64,000 bases of DNA from Actibacterium sp. MT2.3-13A. Lineage in GTDB: Bacteria; Pseudomonadota; Alphaproteobacteria; Rhodobacterales; Rhodobacteraceae. Made by a program: the position numbers and the translations under genes. The notes under the pieces were generated by a model, which was not told the origin of the DNA, did no database searches, and was given only the letters and a program-made list of their open reading frames with translations. Positions 45,177 to 55,399 of the stretch are shown piece after piece; position 1 is the first letter of the stretch; each line of letters starts with the position of its first letter. The DNA is taken from positions 124,001-188,000 of the forward strand of contig NZ_JAGSOU010000005.1 of the NCBI RefSeq assembly GCF_018139985.1, read 5' to 3'.

Positions 45177-48100
45177 ATGCCGATGGAAAAGACCTTCAAC
45201 GCCGCCGAGGCCGAAGCGCGCCTCTATGACGCCTGGGAGAAATCCGGCGCCTTCAAGGCCGGCGCCAACGCGTCGCGCGACGAAACCTTCTGCATCATGA
45301 TCCCGCCGCCGAACGTGACGGGCTCGCTGCACATGGGGCATGCCTTCAACAACACGCTGCAGGACATCCTGGTGCGCTGGCACCGCATGCGCGGCTTCGA
45401 CACGCTGTGGCAGCCCGGGCAGGACCATGCCGGCATCGCCACCCAGATGGTGGTGGAGCGCGAGCTGGCGAAAAGCCAGCAGCCTTCGCGCCGCGAGATG
45501 GGGCGCGAGAAATTCCTTGAAAAGGTCTGGGAATGGAAGGCGCAGTCCGGCGGCACCATCGTCAACCAGCTCAAGCGCCTCGGCGCCTCCTGCGACTGGT
45601 CGCGCAACGCCTTCACCATGTCCGGCGCCCCCGGCGCGCCCGAGGGCGAAGAGGGCAATTTCCACGATGCCGTGATCAAGGTCTTCGTGGACCTCTATAA
45701 CAAGGGCTACATCTACCGCGGCAAGCGGCTGGTGAACTGGGACCCGCATTTCGAGACCGCCATCTCCGACCTCGAGGTCGAGCAGGTCGAGAAAGACGGC
45801 AACATGTGGCGCCTGCGCTACCAGCTTGAAGGCGGCGAGACCTACGAGCACCCCGTCGAGTTCGACGAGGACGGCAAGCCGACGGCCTATGAAACCCGCG
45901 ACTACCTGGTCGTGGCCACCACCCGCCCCGAGACCATGCTGGGCGACACCGGCGTCGCCGTGCACCCCGAGGATCCGCGCTACAAGCACCTGATCGGCAA
46001 GACCGTGCGCCTGCCGCTGTCGGGCCGCTCGATCCCGATCGTGGCCGACGACTACGCCGACCCCGAAAAGGGCACGGGGGCCGTGAAGATCACCCCGGCG
46101 CATGACTTCAACGACTGGGAGGTGGGCCAACGCGCCGGCCTGCGCGTCATCAACGTGATGAACACCCGCGCCGGAATGTTCCTGAAGGACAACGCCGATT
46201 TCGCCGAGGGTTGCCCCGCCGATGACGTCGCCAAATGCATCGAGATGTTCGAGGGCGCCGACCGCTACGAGGCGCGCGACGCCATCATCACCGAGGCGCG
46301 CGACAACGGCTGGCTCGATGGCATCGACGCCGACCGCCACATGGTGCCGCACGGCGACCGCTCCAAGGTCGCGATCGAGCCCTACCTGACCGACCAGTGG
46401 TTCGTGGACACCTCGAAAATCGTCGAGCCCGCCCTCGACGCCGTGCGCAAGGGCATGGCGGCGCAGGAGGCGGGCACCTTCGACGAAACCGCAGGCTACA
46501 CCCGCATCCTGCCCGAGCGCGACGCCAAGACCTATTTCCACTGGCTGGAGAATATCGAGCCCTGGTGCATCTCGCGCCAGCTGTGGTGGGGCCACCAGAT
46601 CCCGGTGTGGTACGGGCCAAAAATTTCGCACACCAAAGACGGCATTCCGCTCGCTGACGGTGTTGAGAAGGTCGCCTTCTGTGCGGCTTCTCAGGCCGAG
46701 GCTGTGCAGCAAGCAACCGACTTTTACGAGCATATTCTGGATTGTGATTTCACAGTCCGGGTCGATCCTGCCGCCACACCCGAGGATCGTTTGTTCGAAC
46801 CACTTGTTGTCTCTTTGAACCATGACGGAAGCCCAAAGACAGCTTCGGTCAATCTGACGCGCGACCCCGACGTGCTCGACACCTGGTTCTCCTCCGGCCT
46901 GTGGCCCATCGGCACGCTGGGCTGGCCCGAGCAGACCCCGGAACTGCAGAAATACTTCCCCACCGACGTGCTGATCACCGGCTTCGACATCATCTTCTTC
47001 TGGGTCGCCCGGATGATGATGATGCAGCTCGCCGTGGTCGATCACATCCCCTTCCACACCGTCTATGTCCACGCCCTCGTCCGCGACGAGAAGGGCAAGA
47101 AGATGTCGAAGTCCTTGGGCAACGTCCTCGACCCGCTGGAGCTGATCGACGAATACGGCGCCGACGCGGTGCGCTTCACCCTCAGCGCCATGGCCGCCAT
47201 GGGCCGCGACCTGAAGCTTTCGACCGCCCGCATCGCCGGCTACCGCAATTTCGGCACCAAGATCTGGAACGCCGCGCGCTTCGCCGAGATGAACGGGGTC
47301 TATGAGCCCGATGTCAGGCCGGTCGCCTCCGCCGCCGAACTGCGGGCCAGCCACACGGTCAACAAGTGGATCATCGGCGAGACCGCCAAGGTGCGCGAAG
47401 AGGTGGACGCGGCGCTGTCGGCCTACCGCTTCAACGATGCCGCCAACGCCCTTTACGCCTTCGTCTGGGGCAAGGTCTGCGACTGGTATGTCGAATTCGC
47501 CAAGCCGCTGCTGCAGGGGGAGGACGCCGAGGCGCAGACCGAGACCCGCGCCACCATGCGCTGGGTTCTCGACCAGTGCCTGATCCTGCTGCACCCGATC
47601 ATGCCCTTCGTCACCGAGGAACTGTGGGCGGTGCCGGGCGGCCGCGACAAGATGCTGGTGCACGCCGACTGGCCGACCTATGCCGCAGCCGATCTGGTGG
47701 ACGTGGCCGCCGACCGCGAGATGAACTGGGTGATCTCCCTGATCGAGGATATCCGCTCCGCCCGGGCCCAGATGCATGTGCCCGCGGGCCTGCATCTGCC
47801 CATGTTGCAGCTGGAGCTGGACGAGGCCGGACAGCAGGCCTGGGCGCGCAACGAGACGCTGATCAAGCGGCTGGCGCGGATCGACAGCCTGACGGCGGTC
47901 GACAGCCTGCCCAAGGGCTGCATCACCATCGCGGCCGAGGGCGGCACCTTTGCCCTGCCGCTGGCCGATGTCATTGATGTGGCTGAGGAAAAGGCACGTC
48001 TGGAAAAGACGATGGGCAAGCTGGCCAAGGAAATCGGCGGGCTGAAAGGGCGCCTCAACAACCCCAAATTCGTGGCCTCCGCCCCCGAGGATGTGGTCGA

Positions 48101-48185
48101 GGAAGCCCGCGAAAACCTCGCCGCGCGCGAGGAGGAGGCCGAGAAGCTGCAGGCCGCGCTCACCCGTCTGGCCGAGCTGGGCTAG
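45177..48185 (+). CDS. valS: Valine--tRNA ligase
   Basis: A 1002-residue class I synthetase. [16 protein letters not shown] contains the HIGH motif, and [15 protein letters not shown] is KMSKS. The editing domain has a [15 protein letters not shown] segment. The C-terminal coiled-coil arm runs from about residue 930. Residues about 481-561 (from [12 protein letters not shown] to VNLTRD) are encoded by a 240-base patch of 54% G+C, while the flanking lines are 68-72%. The frame is unbroken across it. The start at 45177 follows GAGATGGGG. Confidence 0.96.
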   Translation: MPMEKTFNAAEAEARLYDAWEKSGAFKAGANASRDETFCIMIPPPNVTGSLHMGHAFNNTLQDILVRWHRMRGFDTLWQPGQDHAGIATQMVVERELAKSQQPSRREMGREKFLEKVWEWKAQSGGTIVNQLKRLGASCDWSRNAFTMSGAPGAPEGEEGNFHDAVIKVFVDLYNKGYIYRGKRLVNWDPHFETAISDLEVEQVEKDGNMWRLRYQLEGGETYEHPVEFDEDGKPTAYETRDYLVVATTRPETMLGDTGVAVHPEDPRYKHLIGKTVRLPLSGRSIPIVADDYADPEKGTGAVKITPAHDFNDWEVGQRAGLRVINVMNTRAGMFLKDNADFAEGCPADDVAKCIEMFEGADRYEARDAIITEARDNGWLDGIDADRHMVPHGDRSKVAIEPYLTDQWFVDTSKIVEPALDAVRKGMAAQEAGTFDETAGYTRILPERDAKTYFHWLENIEPWCISRQLWWGHQIPVWYGPKISHTKDGIPLADGVEKVAFCAASQAEAVQQATDFYEHILDCDFTVRVDPAATPEDRLFEPLVVSLNHDGSPKTASVNLTRDPDVLDTWFSSGLWPIGTLGWPEQTPELQKYFPTDVLITGFDIIFFWVARMMMMQLAVVDHIPFHTVYVHALVRDEKGKKMSKSLGNVLDPLELIDEYGADAVRFTLSAMAAMGRDLKLSTARIAGYRNFGTKIWNAARFAEMNGVYEPDVRPVASAAELRASHTVNKWIIGETAKVREEVDAALSAYRFNDAANALYAFVWGKVCDWYVEFAKPLLQGEDAEAQTETRATMRWVLDQCLILLHPIMPFVTEELWAVPGGRDKMLVHADWPTYAAADLVDVAADREMNWVISLIEDIRSARAQMHVPAGLHLPMLQLELDEAGQQAWARNETLIKRLARIDSLTAVDSLPKGCITIAAEGGTFALPLADVIDVAEEKARLEKTMGKLAKEIGGLKGRLNNPKFVASAPEDVVEEARENLAAREEEAEKLQAALTRLAELG

Positions 48186-48215
48186 ACGCTAACGCTTTCG
48201 TCGCAAAGGGTGTAT

Positions 48216-48242
48216 ATGAGGGGCGGAAAGGACGCCCCTCAT
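48216..48242 (+). promoter_or_regulatory. Start-codon hairpin of the DUF1992 gene
   Basis: ATGAGGGGCG and CGCCCCTCAT pair exactly around the seven-base loop GAAAGGA. The loop holds the Shine-Dalgarno sequence, and the right arm includes the A and U of the start codon (48241). Initiation may be sensitive to folding. Alternatively it is a 3' structure of valS. Confidence 0.6.
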
Positions 48243-48573
48243 GCCCCGCTGGGACCGGATCGCCGAAAAACGCATGCGCAAGGCCGAGAGGGAGGGCCAG
48301 CTCTCCGGCCTCGAAGGCGAGGGCAAACCCCTGCCCCAGCGCCCCGGCGACGCCTTCATCGACGCGGGCGAGGCGCTGGGCGCGCGCATCATGGCCGAGG
48401 CCGGCGTCCTGCCCCGCGAGGTGGAACTGAAGAAACGCATGCTGGCCCTGCAAGAGGCCTATGCCGCCGAGACCGACCCGGAAAAGCGCCGCGCGATCAT
48501 GGCCGAACTCGCCGAGGTGCAGATGCGCCACGAGATGGAGGCCGAGGCAAGGCGCAAGTTCCTGCGCGGCTGA
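48241..48573 (+). CDS. DUF1992 (DnaJ-related) protein
   Basis: A 110-residue, highly charged helical protein: MRKAEREGQLSGLEGEGKPL and GEALGARIMAEAGVLPREVE match DUF1992, a domain found alone or in DnaJ-like proteins; the function is unknown. Its start codon is inside a perfect hairpin 55 bases after valS. It is convergent with the isochorismatase-family gene. Confidence 0.85.
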   Translation: MPRWDRIAEKRMRKAEREGQLSGLEGEGKPLPQRPGDAFIDAGEALGARIMAEAGVLPREVELKKRMLALQEAYAAETDPEKRRAIMAELAEVQMRHEMEAEARRKFLRG

Positions 48574-48586
48574 CGCCCCGCAGGGC

Positions 48587-49138
48587 TCAGGCCGCGGGCA
48601 GCAGATCCCCGGCGGGCAGGATCTGGGCGTAAATCCCGGAAAGACCGGCCAGAAACGCCGCATGCACCTGCACGGCGGGCACCGCAACACCGCCGAATTC
48701 CAGATCGCGCGTGGCGCAGGCATCCTGCGCCAGACGGCAGCGGAAACCCAGATCAGCCGCCGCCCGGGTGGTGGCGTCGATGCACATGTGGGTCATCGCC
48801 CCGGCGATCACCAGCGTCTTCACCTCCAGCGCCTGCAGCCGCTCCAGCAGGTCGGTTCCGCGGAAGCTGTTGGGGAAGTTCTTGGTGATCACCGTCTCGC
48901 CTTCGGCCGGGGCCAGCAGGGGGTGGATCTCGGCCCCCTCGGTGCCGGGGGCGAAGAAGGGCGCGGGCTCGCGCAGGGTCTCGTGCCGGACGTGGATCAC
49001 CGGCAGCCCTGCCGCGCGGAACGCGGCCAGCAGCCTGCTTGCCTGCCGCGCGGCCTGATCGGAGCCGCTCAGCGGCATCTTGCCGCCGTCGAAATAGTCG
49101 TTCTGCCAATCCACCAAAAGCAGGGCCGTGCGTTCCAT
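48587..49138 (-). CDS. Isochorismatase-family cysteine hydrolase
   Basis: A 183-residue protein. The catalytic triad is Asp in LLVDWQNDYFDGG, Lys in VITKNFPNSF and Cys in THMCIDATTRAA, as in the nicotinamidase/isochorismatase fold. The substrate is likely an amide or similar; no pathway partner is visible. ATG at 49138 with GGATGAC upstream. It is divergent from a GlxA-type regulator with a 95-base gap, the usual arrangement for a regulator and its target. Confidence 0.88.
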   Translation of the reverse strand: MERTALLLVDWQNDYFDGGKMPLSGSDQAARQASRLLAAFRAAGLPVIHVRHETLREPAPFFAPGTEGAEIHPLLAPAEGETVITKNFPNSFRGTDLLERLQALEVKTLVIAGAMTHMCIDATTRAAADLGFRCRLAQDACATRDLEFGGVAVPAVQVHAAFLAGLSGIYAQILPAGDLLPAA

Positions 49139-49233
49139 GTCATCCTCCGCAAACCATCGTTGCGGCCATATTGACGGGGATCGCCCGCGCGCCCTAGCGT
49201 CAGAAATGACAAATAACATGCCGTTTCCGCCAA

Positions 49234-50145
49234 ATGCCCGCTGATCTCGCCCTCGTCCACTATCCCGGCGCCTCGCAGGCCGCGCTTGCCGGCATGACCG
49301 AAATGTTCAGCCATTGCGCCCGGATGCAGCGGCGCGAGGGGATGGAGGCGCTGACGCTGGCCACCGTCACCGCCGACACCCTGCCCGCGGCGCGCCTTGA
49401 CGCGGTGATCCTGCCTCCGGCCTTCGGCAACGACGACTTCCTTTCCCCCGACCCGGCGCTCGTGCGCTGGCTGCGCGGACAGCACGCGGGCGGCGCGCTG
49501 ATGGCCTCGGCCTGCGCGGGGGCGTTCTATCTGGGCGCGGCGGGGGTGCTGGACGGGCGCCGCGTGACCACCCACTGGGGGCTGGAGGCGCGGCTGCAGC
49601 AGCGTTTCCCCAGGGCGAAGGTGAACACCGACCCGATCCTGACCCGCGACGGCCGCATCGTGACGGCGGGCGGGCTGTTGTCCTGGATCGACCTGGCGCT
49701 TGAGCTGACGGCGCAGATGTCCTCGCCCCGGCTGATGCGCGAGCTGGGGCGCCATTTCGTCACCGACACCGGACGGCGCGAGCAGCGGCATTACCGCGGC
49801 TTCCGCCCGCCCGCCGATCATGGTGACACCGCCATCCTGCGCGTGCAGCGGCGGATCGAGACGGGCTTTGCCCAGGCGCTGACCATACGCGGCCTCGCCG
49901 CCGAGGCGGGGCTGTCGGAGCGCAGCCTTCTGCGCCGGTTCCGGGCCGCCACCGGCCTGACCCCGCTGGCCTATCTGCAGCACACGCGCATCCAGGCGGC
50001 GCAGCAACGGCTGGAGGGCGGCCCCGACCCGGTGGAGACCATCGCCCATGAGGTGGGCTACGAGGACGCCACCGCGTTTCGCAAGGTGTTCCGGCGGCTC
50101 ACCGGGCTGACGCCGTCGGACTACCGGCGGCGGCTGCGGCGTTGA
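49234..50145 (+). CDS. GlxA-type AraC family regulator
   Basis: A 303-residue protein. The N-terminal DJ-1/PfpI domain has [19 protein letters not shown] with the nucleophile-elbow Cys. The C-terminal AraC/XylS domain (about residues 210-303) has [20 protein letters not shown] and [20 protein letters not shown]. It probably controls the divergent cysteine hydrolase gene; the effector is unknown. The start has no strong ribosome site. Confidence 0.9.
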   Translation: MPADLALVHYPGASQAALAGMTEMFSHCARMQRREGMEALTLATVTADTLPAARLDAVILPPAFGNDDFLSPDPALVRWLRGQHAGGALMASACAGAFYLGAAGVLDGRRVTTHWGLEARLQQRFPRAKVNTDPILTRDGRIVTAGGLLSWIDLALELTAQMSSPRLMRELGRHFVTDTGRREQRHYRGFRPPADHGDTAILRVQRRIETGFAQALTIRGLAAEAGLSERSLLRRFRAATGLTPLAYLQHTRIQAAQQRLEGGPDPVETIAHEVGYEDATAFRKVFRRLTGLTPSDYRRRLRR

Positions 50146-50236
50146 CATCGCCCGGCCGAGCGGTCAAATACGCGCCGACACCATAACCCGCAACCGGGCG
50201 TTCCGTGGGCGCCAAACCGACGAGGAGAGCCAGATC

Positions 50237-52189
50237 ATGGCCCAGATCACCCTCACCTTCCCAGATGGCAATTCGCGCAGCTTCGAGGCCGGGATCACCC
50301 CCGCCGAAGTCGCCGCAGGCATCTCCAGCTCGCTGGCGAAAAAGGCGATCTCCGCCACCGTCAACGGCGCGCACTGGGATCTCCAATGGCCGATCGCCGA
50401 GGATGCCTCGATCGCCATCCACACCATGAAGGACGACGCGCAGGCGCTGGAGCTGATCCGGCACGACTGCGCCCATATCATGGCCCGCGCCGTGCAGGAG
50501 ATCTGGCCCGAGGTGAAGGTCACCATCGGCCCGGTGATCGAAAACGGCTTCTACTACGATTTCGACCGCGAAGAGCCCTTCACCCCCGAAGACCTCGGCG
50601 CGATCGAGAAGAAGATGAAGGAGATCATCAACCGCCGCGACCCCGTCACCACCGAGATCTGGGAGCGCGACCGCGCCGTGGCCTATTACGAGGCCAACAA
50701 CGAGCCCTACAAGGTGGAGCTGGTGGGCATGATTCCCGAGGGTCAGCCGATCCGCATGTATTGGCACGGACACTGGCAGGACCTTTGCCGCGGCCCTCAT
50801 TTCCAGAATACCGGCCAGGTGCCTGCCGACGGCTTCAAGCTGATGTCGGTCGCCGGCGCCTATTGGCGCGGCGACAGCAACCGGCCGATGCTGCAGCGGA
50901 TCTACGGCGTCGCCTTCAAGACCAAGGACGACCTGAAGAAGCACCTGCTGATGCTGGAAGAGGCCGCCAAGCGCGACCACCGCAAGCTGGGCCGCGAGAT
51001 GGAACTCTTCCATATGCAGGAAGAGGCGCCGGGCCAGGTGTTCTGGCACCCCAATGGCTGGCGCATCTACACCACGCTGCAGGACTACATGCGCCGCCGC
51101 CAGTTCGAGGCCGGCTATGTCGAGGTCAACACGCCGCAGGTCGTCGACCGCCGGCTGTGGGAGGCCTCGGGCCACTGGGAGAAATACCAGGAGCACATGT
51201 TCATCGTCGAGGTCGACGAGGAGCACGCCCGCGAAAAGACCATCAACGCGCTCAAGCCGATGAACTGCCCCTGCCATGTGCAGATCTTCAACCAGGGGCT
51301 CAAATCCTACCGCGACCTGCCGCTGCGAATGGCCGAATTCGGATCGTGCAACCGCTATGAGCCCTCGGGCGCGCTGCACGGCATCATGCGGGTGCGCGGC
51401 TTCACCCAGGACGACGCGCATATCTTCTGCCGCGAGGACCAGATCGAGAGCGAGACCGAGCGTTTCATCGCTCTGCTCAGCTCGATCTACAGGGATCTCG
51501 GCTTCGAGAGCTTCCGGGTGAAATTCTCCGACCGGCCAGAGAAACGCGCCGGCTCCGACGAGGTCTGGGACAAGGCAGAGGGCGCGCTGAAGGCCGCGAC
51601 CGAGGCCGCAGGCTATGATTTCGAGCTGAACCCCGGAGAGGGCGCCTTCTACGGCCCCAAGCTTGAGTTCGTGCTGACCGACGCCATCGGGCGCGACTGG
51701 CAATGCGGCACGCTGCAGGTGGATTTCGTCCTGCCCGAGCGCCTGGACGCCAATTTCATCGCCGAGGACGGCGCCAAGCACCGCCCCGTGATGCTGCACC
51801 GCGCGATCCTCGGCTCGTTTGAGCGCTTCATCGGCATCCTGATCGAAAGCTTCGCCGGCAAGCTGCCGTTCTGGCTGGCCCCGCGGCAGGTGGTGGTGGC
51901 CTCGATCGTGTCGGGGGCCGATGGTTTCGTGCACGAGGTGGTCGCGGCGCTGAAGGCTGCGGGCGTGCGCGCCGAGGCCGACATCCGCAATGAGAAGATC
52001 AACTACAAGGTCCGCGAGCATTCGGCGGTGGGCAAGGTGCCGGTGATCCTGGCCGTGGGCATGAAAGAGGTGGACGAGCGCACCGTCTCCGTCCGCCGCC
52101 TGGGCGAGAAAGAGACCCGCAGCGCCACGCTCGACGAGATCGTGGCCCAGCTGCGCGCCGAGGCGCTGGCGCCCGACCTGGCGCGCTGA
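50237..52189 (+). CDS. thrS: Threonine--tRNA ligase
   Basis: A 650-residue class II synthetase. The N-terminal TGS domain ([16 protein letters not shown]) is followed by the editing domain with [12 protein letters not shown]. The catalytic core has the zinc ligand CPCHVQIF, motif 2 [26 protein letters not shown] (spans listed by key residues only), and an anticodon domain ending at about 640. GAGGAGAG precedes the ATG. An intrinsic terminator follows. Confidence 0.97.
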   Translation: MAQITLTFPDGNSRSFEAGITPAEVAAGISSSLAKKAISATVNGAHWDLQWPIAEDASIAIHTMKDDAQALELIRHDCAHIMARAVQEIWPEVKVTIGPVIENGFYYDFDREEPFTPEDLGAIEKKMKEIINRRDPVTTEIWERDRAVAYYEANNEPYKVELVGMIPEGQPIRMYWHGHWQDLCRGPHFQNTGQVPADGFKLMSVAGAYWRGDSNRPMLQRIYGVAFKTKDDLKKHLLMLEEAAKRDHRKLGREMELFHMQEEAPGQVFWHPNGWRIYTTLQDYMRRRQFEAGYVEVNTPQVVDRRLWEASGHWEKYQEHMFIVEVDEEHAREKTINALKPMNCPCHVQIFNQGLKSYRDLPLRMAEFGSCNRYEPSGALHGIMRVRGFTQDDAHIFCREDQIESETERFIALLSSIYRDLGFESFRVKFSDRPEKRAGSDEVWDKAEGALKAATEAAGYDFELNPGEGAFYGPKLEFVLTDAIGRDWQCGTLQVDFVLPERLDANFIAEDGAKHRPVMLHRAILGSFERFIGILIESFAGKLPFWLAPRQVVVASIVSGADGFVHEVVAALKAAGVRAEADIRNEKINYKVREHSAVGKVPVILAVGMKEVDERTVSVRRLGEKETRSATLDEIVAQLRAEALAPDLAR

Positions 52190-52210
52190 GGCGCCTGCTC
52201 CGAGGGTCAA

Positions 52211-52243
52211 GGGCCGCGACGCACAGGCGCCGCGGCCTTTTTT
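52211..52243 (+). terminator. Intrinsic terminator of thrS
   Basis: GGCCGCG (52212-52218) pairs with CGCGGCC (52231-52237), with an inner CGC/GCG stem and ACAG loop, followed by six T. It is the best factor-independent terminator in the window. Confidence 0.85.
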
Positions 52244-52381
52244 CATGCCACCGGGGCTGCAACATTCCCACGCTGGCACCTTTTGGCGCCACAGCCCAAC
52301 AACCGGCCCACGAACTGTTTTTCCCGTTTCTTATCCAACGCTTGAGCGGCACGGCTCCCTGCGACAAAATGTAACAATGGG

Positions 52382-52395
52382 ACACGCGCGCGTGT
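52382..52395. promoter_or_regulatory. Palindrome upstream of bufA
   Basis: ACACGCG followed directly by CGCGTGT, an exact 14-base palindrome 100 bases before bufA. TGTAACA (52370-52376), resembling an ECF-sigma -35 box, lies just upstream. Either could control the buf operon; neither is proven. Confidence 0.35.
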
Positions 52396-52494
52396 GGCAC
52401 GCCCATGTGACTGGCAGTTGATCGGGGCCTGTCGCTACCTCTCCCCTGTCGCCCGACGCGACGTTTCACGAACCGATTTAGGGAGAATACCGAT

Positions 52495-52788
52495 ATGTCA
52501 CATGCAATGAAGACCCTCGCCGTGGCCGGCGCCGTCGCCGCCGCACTCAGCGCCCATGGCGCCCAGGCCCAGGACAGCGCCGCTCAGGAGAAATGCTACG
52601 GCGTCGCGATGGCCGGCCAGAACGACTGCGCCGCCGGCCCCGGCACCACCTGCGCCGGCACCGCCAAGGTCGATTACCAGGGCAACTCGTTCAAGCTGGT
52701 CGAGAAGGGCACCTGCACCACGATCGAGCTTCCGGGCGGCCGCATGGGCTCGCTCGAGCCGCTCGACCGCGACCTGCCGGCCTCGTAA
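52495..52788 (+). CDS. bufA: Bufferin precursor (DUF2282)
   Basis: A 97-residue DUF2282 protein. Residues 1-26 are a signal peptide (cleavage near HGAQA). The mature part has the family pattern [38 protein letters not shown]: Cys34, Cys45, Cys53 and Cys74. In described bufferins, the MNIO enzyme converts some core cysteines to 5-thiooxazole groups that chelate copper, with the signal peptide serving as leader. GGGAGA precedes the ATG. A stem-loop separates it from bufB, perhaps giving excess precursor over enzyme. Confidence 0.92.
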   Translation: MSHAMKTLAVAGAVAAALSAHGAQAQDSAAQEKCYGVAMAGQNDCAAGPGTTCAGTAKVDYQGNSFKLVEKGTCTTIELPGGRMGSLEPLDRDLPAS

Positions 52789-52796
52789 CGCCCACA

Positions 52797-52819
52797 CCCC
52801 CGGCGGACGCCGCCGGGGG
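52797..52819 (+). promoter_or_regulatory. Stem-loop between bufA and bufB
   Basis: CCCCCGGCGG and CCGCCGGGGG are exact reverse complements around ACG. There is no T-run. It sits nine bases after the bufA stop and 21 bases before bufB. It would suit partial attenuation or protection of the bufA message. Confidence 0.65.
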
Positions 52820-52840
52820 CCCTCAACACTGGAGGTTCCC

Positions 52841-53701
52841 ATGCTGGACTCCCGCACAAACCGCCCCGAACCGTTGCCCGACGGCGCCGGCGTCGGCTAC
52901 AAGCCACAGCACTTTTCGAACATTCTTGAGGCGCCGGCCGCCGTGAGCTGGTTGGAAATCCATGCGGAAAACTACATGGGTTCCGGTGGCCGGCCTCTCG
53001 CCCAGCTCCGCCACCTGGCCGAGCGTTTCCCTATCTCGGTGCATGGCGTGGGCCTGTCCATCGGCGGCGAGGCGCCGCTGGACCAGGACCACCTGTCCCG
53101 GCTGAAGCATCTGATCGGCTGGCTGAACCCGGCCAGTTTCTCCGAGCACCTCGCCTGGTCGACCCATGACAGCCATTTCCTGAACGACCTGCTGCCCCTG
53201 CCTTACACGCAGGCGACGCTGGCCCGCGTCTGCGCCCATATCGACCAGGTGCAGCAGGTGCTGGGCCGCGAGATGTTGCTGGAAAACCCCTCCACCTATC
53301 TCGCCTTCGCCGAAACCGAGATGGAGGAGACCGAATTCCTCGCCGAGATCGCCCGGCGCACCGGCTGCGGGCTGCTGCTGGACGTCAACAACGTCTTCGT
53401 CTCGACCACCAACCAGCAGACCGATCCGCACGCCTATATCGCGGCCTTCCCGATGGCGCGGGTCGGCGAGATCCATCTCGGCGGCCATGACATGCAAACC
53501 GACGCGCATGGCGCGCCGCTGCTCATCGACAGCCACGGGCGCGAGGTGGTCGACCCGGTCTGGGCGCTCTATGCCGAGACCCTCGCCCGCGCTGGCCGCC
53601 GCCCGACGCTGATCGAATGGGACAACGACGTGCCCGGCTGGCCGGTGCTGGAGGCCGAGGCCGCCCGCGCCGCCGCCCTGCTGGCCGAGGTGCCGGCATG
53701 A
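52841..53701 (+). CDS. bufB: Bufferin-modifying MNIO enzyme (DUF692)
   Basis: A 286-residue TIM-barrel multinuclear non-haem iron oxidase of the MbnB/DUF692 family. Conserved metal and substrate motifs are [17 protein letters not shown] (39-47), [10 protein letters not shown] (His68), SEHLAW (102-106), LLENPSTY (Glu148, Asn149), LLDVNNVFV (Asp181), EIHLGGHD (His212, Asp217) and LIEWDNDVP (Glu259). It should oxidise cysteines of BufA with iron and oxygen. GGAGG lies six bases before the ATG. The stop overlaps the bufC start (ATGA). Confidence 0.94.
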   Translation: MLDSRTNRPEPLPDGAGVGYKPQHFSNILEAPAAVSWLEIHAENYMGSGGRPLAQLRHLAERFPISVHGVGLSIGGEAPLDQDHLSRLKHLIGWLNPASFSEHLAWSTHDSHFLNDLLPLPYTQATLARVCAHIDQVQQVLGREMLLENPSTYLAFAETEMEETEFLAEIARRTGCGLLLDVNNVFVSTTNQQTDPHAYIAAFPMARVGEIHLGGHDMQTDAHGAPLLIDSHGREVVDPVWALYAETLARAGRRPTLIEWDNDVPGWPVLEAEAARAAALLAEVPA

Positions 53702-54453
53702 GACAGCCGGGTTTCACCGAAGCGCTGCTCGACCCCGCCCGCGCGGTGCCGGCCGGTTTGACCGACCCGCAGGGTCGCCCGGCCGGCAAACGCTTCGACG
53801 TCTACCGCAACAATGTCGCCGCCAGCCTGACCGCGGCGCTGGAGACCGCCTTCCCGGTGCTCCGGGCGCTGCTGGGCGCGGAATTCTTCCGCCGCATGGC
53901 CGGAATCTATCTGCGCCAGCACCCGCCGACCTTGCCGCTGCTGATGTTCTACGGGGCGGAAATGCCGGCCTTTCTGGCGCATTTCCCGCCTGTGCAAGAC
54001 CTGGGTTACCTGCCCGACGTTGCCCGGCTGGAACTGGCTCTGCGCCACAGCTACCATGCCGCGGATGCGGCGCCGGTCGATCCGGCGGCGCTGGAGGCCA
54101 TCGCCCCGGAGCGGTTGATGCGCGCCCGGCTGCGGCTGGCGCCGGCGCTGCGGCTGGTGCGCTCGGACTGGCCGGTCGTCACCCTCTGGCAGATGCACCA
54201 GCCGGGCGGCGGCGCGCCTCCCGAGATGCGCGCCGAGGACGCGCTGCTGACGCGGCCCGGCTTCGACCCTGCGATTTCCCCGCTGCCGCCGGGCGGCGCG
54301 GCCTTTCTCCTGGCGCTTCAGCGCGGCGAGACCTTCGGCGCCGCGCTGGGGCACGCCGAGGCAGAGAGTCACAATTTCGACCTTGGCGCGGTTCTGGGGC
54401 TCTTGCTGAAAGGTGAGGCCATCATTGCGATAGACCATGAGGATAACCGATGA
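53698..54453 (+). CDS. bufC: Bufferin partner protein (DUF2063)
   Basis: A 251-residue DUF2063 protein. The N-terminal domain holds [37 protein letters not shown] and [18 protein letters not shown]. The C-terminal part has TLWQMHQ and [11 protein letters not shown]. In MNIO systems this partner binds the precursor and presents it to the enzyme, a role like MbnC. ATGA overlaps join it to bufB and to the doxX gene, showing tight coupling. Confidence 0.92.
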   Translation: MRQPGFTEALLDPARAVPAGLTDPQGRPAGKRFDVYRNNVAASLTAALETAFPVLRALLGAEFFRRMAGIYLRQHPPTLPLLMFYGAEMPAFLAHFPPVQDLGYLPDVARLELALRHSYHAADAAPVDPAALEAIAPERLMRARLRLAPALRLVRSDWPVVTLWQMHQPGGGAPPEMRAEDALLTRPGFDPAISPLPPGGAAFLLALQRGETFGAALGHAEAESHNFDLGAVLGLLLKGEAIIAIDHEDNR

Positions 54454-55013
54454 AATCGCTGATATCGCTTCACGACATGGCTTTCCTGTCACGCAGCCAC
54501 GCCACCGACGGCTGGCTTCTGCCGACGCTCGCGCGTTTCACTTTTGCTGCAACGCTGCCGGTCTATTTCTGGGCCTCCGCCCTGACCAAACTGGGCGAGG
54601 GAATCCCCGGGCTGATCCGGCCCTCGCTGGGCGCCTATGCCCAGATCTTTCCCCGCCAGATGGAGGCCGTGGGCTATGATGTCGGGCAGCTCGGCACGTT
54701 TCACTGGCTGGTGGTGCTGGCCGGCACCTACGCCGAATTCCTGCTGCCCGCGCTGATCGTTCTGGGGCTCGCCACGCGCCTCGCAGCGCTGGGCATGATC
54801 GGCTTCGTCACCGTGCAGAGCCTGACCGACCTCTACGGCCACGGCGGCATCGCGCAGCCCGAAACCCTTGGCGCCTGGTTCGACCGGTTTCCCGATGGCG
54901 CGATCCTCGACCAGCGGCTGTTCTGGATCTTTGTCCTGACGGTGCTGGTGGCGAAAGGCGCGGGGCCGCTGTCTCTCGACCGGGCGTTGCGCGTTCAGGT
55001 CGCGTCGGGCTGA
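54450..55013 (+). CDS. DoxX family membrane protein
   Basis: A 187-residue protein with four hydrophobic helices, of the DoxX family (FTFAATLPVYFWASALTKLGEG, LVVLAGTYAEFLLPALIV). DoxX genes frequently accompany DUF2282/DUF692/DUF2063 operons; the role there is not established, perhaps electron transfer or peptide handling at the membrane. It overlaps bufC by ATGA. Its 3' end overlaps the convergent small membrane gene by 19 bases. Confidence 0.88.
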   Translation: MKSLISLHDMAFLSRSHATDGWLLPTLARFTFAATLPVYFWASALTKLGEGIPGLIRPSLGAYAQIFPRQMEAVGYDVGQLGTFHWLVVLAGTYAEFLLPALIVLGLATRLAALGMIGFVTVQSLTDLYGHGGIAQPETLGAWFDRFPDGAILDQRLFWIFVLTVLVAKGAGPLSLDRALRVQVASG

Positions 55014-55351
55014 CGGGCCAGCAGCGCCAGGAGGCCGCCGAGGCCGCACATGGCGATCGGGAACATGGTGAAGACGTTGAAGCTGAACGCCCAATACATC
55101 CCCGCCGCCGACAGCAGCATCAGCCCCCCCGCCGCCACGTTTTGCGAACGCGCCATCGCGCCGCCCGCGATCGCCAGGATCGGCGAAAGCAGCGACACCG
55201 CGCGGATCAGCCCGGGATTGTCGACCTGTTCGGCCACGTCCTCGACCTCGCCGAACCAGTCGATGAAGACCGTGTAGCCATAGCCGAAAAATCCCACGAT
55301 CAGCCCGATGATGCCGGCGATCACGCCCAGGGTCAGCGCCGCGTTGCGCAT
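54995..55351 (-). CDS. Small membrane protein of unknown function
   Basis: A 118-residue protein with about four hydrophobic segments (ALTLGVIAGIIGLIVGFFGY; IRAVSLLSPILAIAGGAMA; GGLMLLSAAGMYWAFSF; FPIAMCGLGGLLALLA). A short acidic loop lies after the first. The family is not recognised with certainty; it resembles small DUF4064-type proteins. Convergent and overlapping by 19 bases with the doxX gene. GGAGAG precedes the ATG. Confidence 0.75.
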   Translation of the reverse strand: MRNAALTLGVIAGIIGLIVGFFGYGYTVFIDWFGEVEDVAEQVDNPGLIRAVSLLSPILAIAGGAMARSQNVAAGGLMLLSAAGMYWAFSFNVFTMFPIAMCGLGGLLALLARQPDAT

Positions 55352-55399
55352 GGTGCTCTCCTTTGTCGCTTTCCCCGCGATCTAGACAATCGGCGGCGG

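Noticed and set aside
46621-46860. Frameshift or intein in valS
   Set aside because: The frame is open throughout, with no splicing motifs; only composition differs.
52841-54453. Methanobactin biosynthesis (MbnB/MbnC)
   Set aside because: The enzyme and partner families are related, but the precursor is a signal-peptide DUF2282 protein rather than a short MbnA, and the partner is DUF2063. The bufferin reading fits better.
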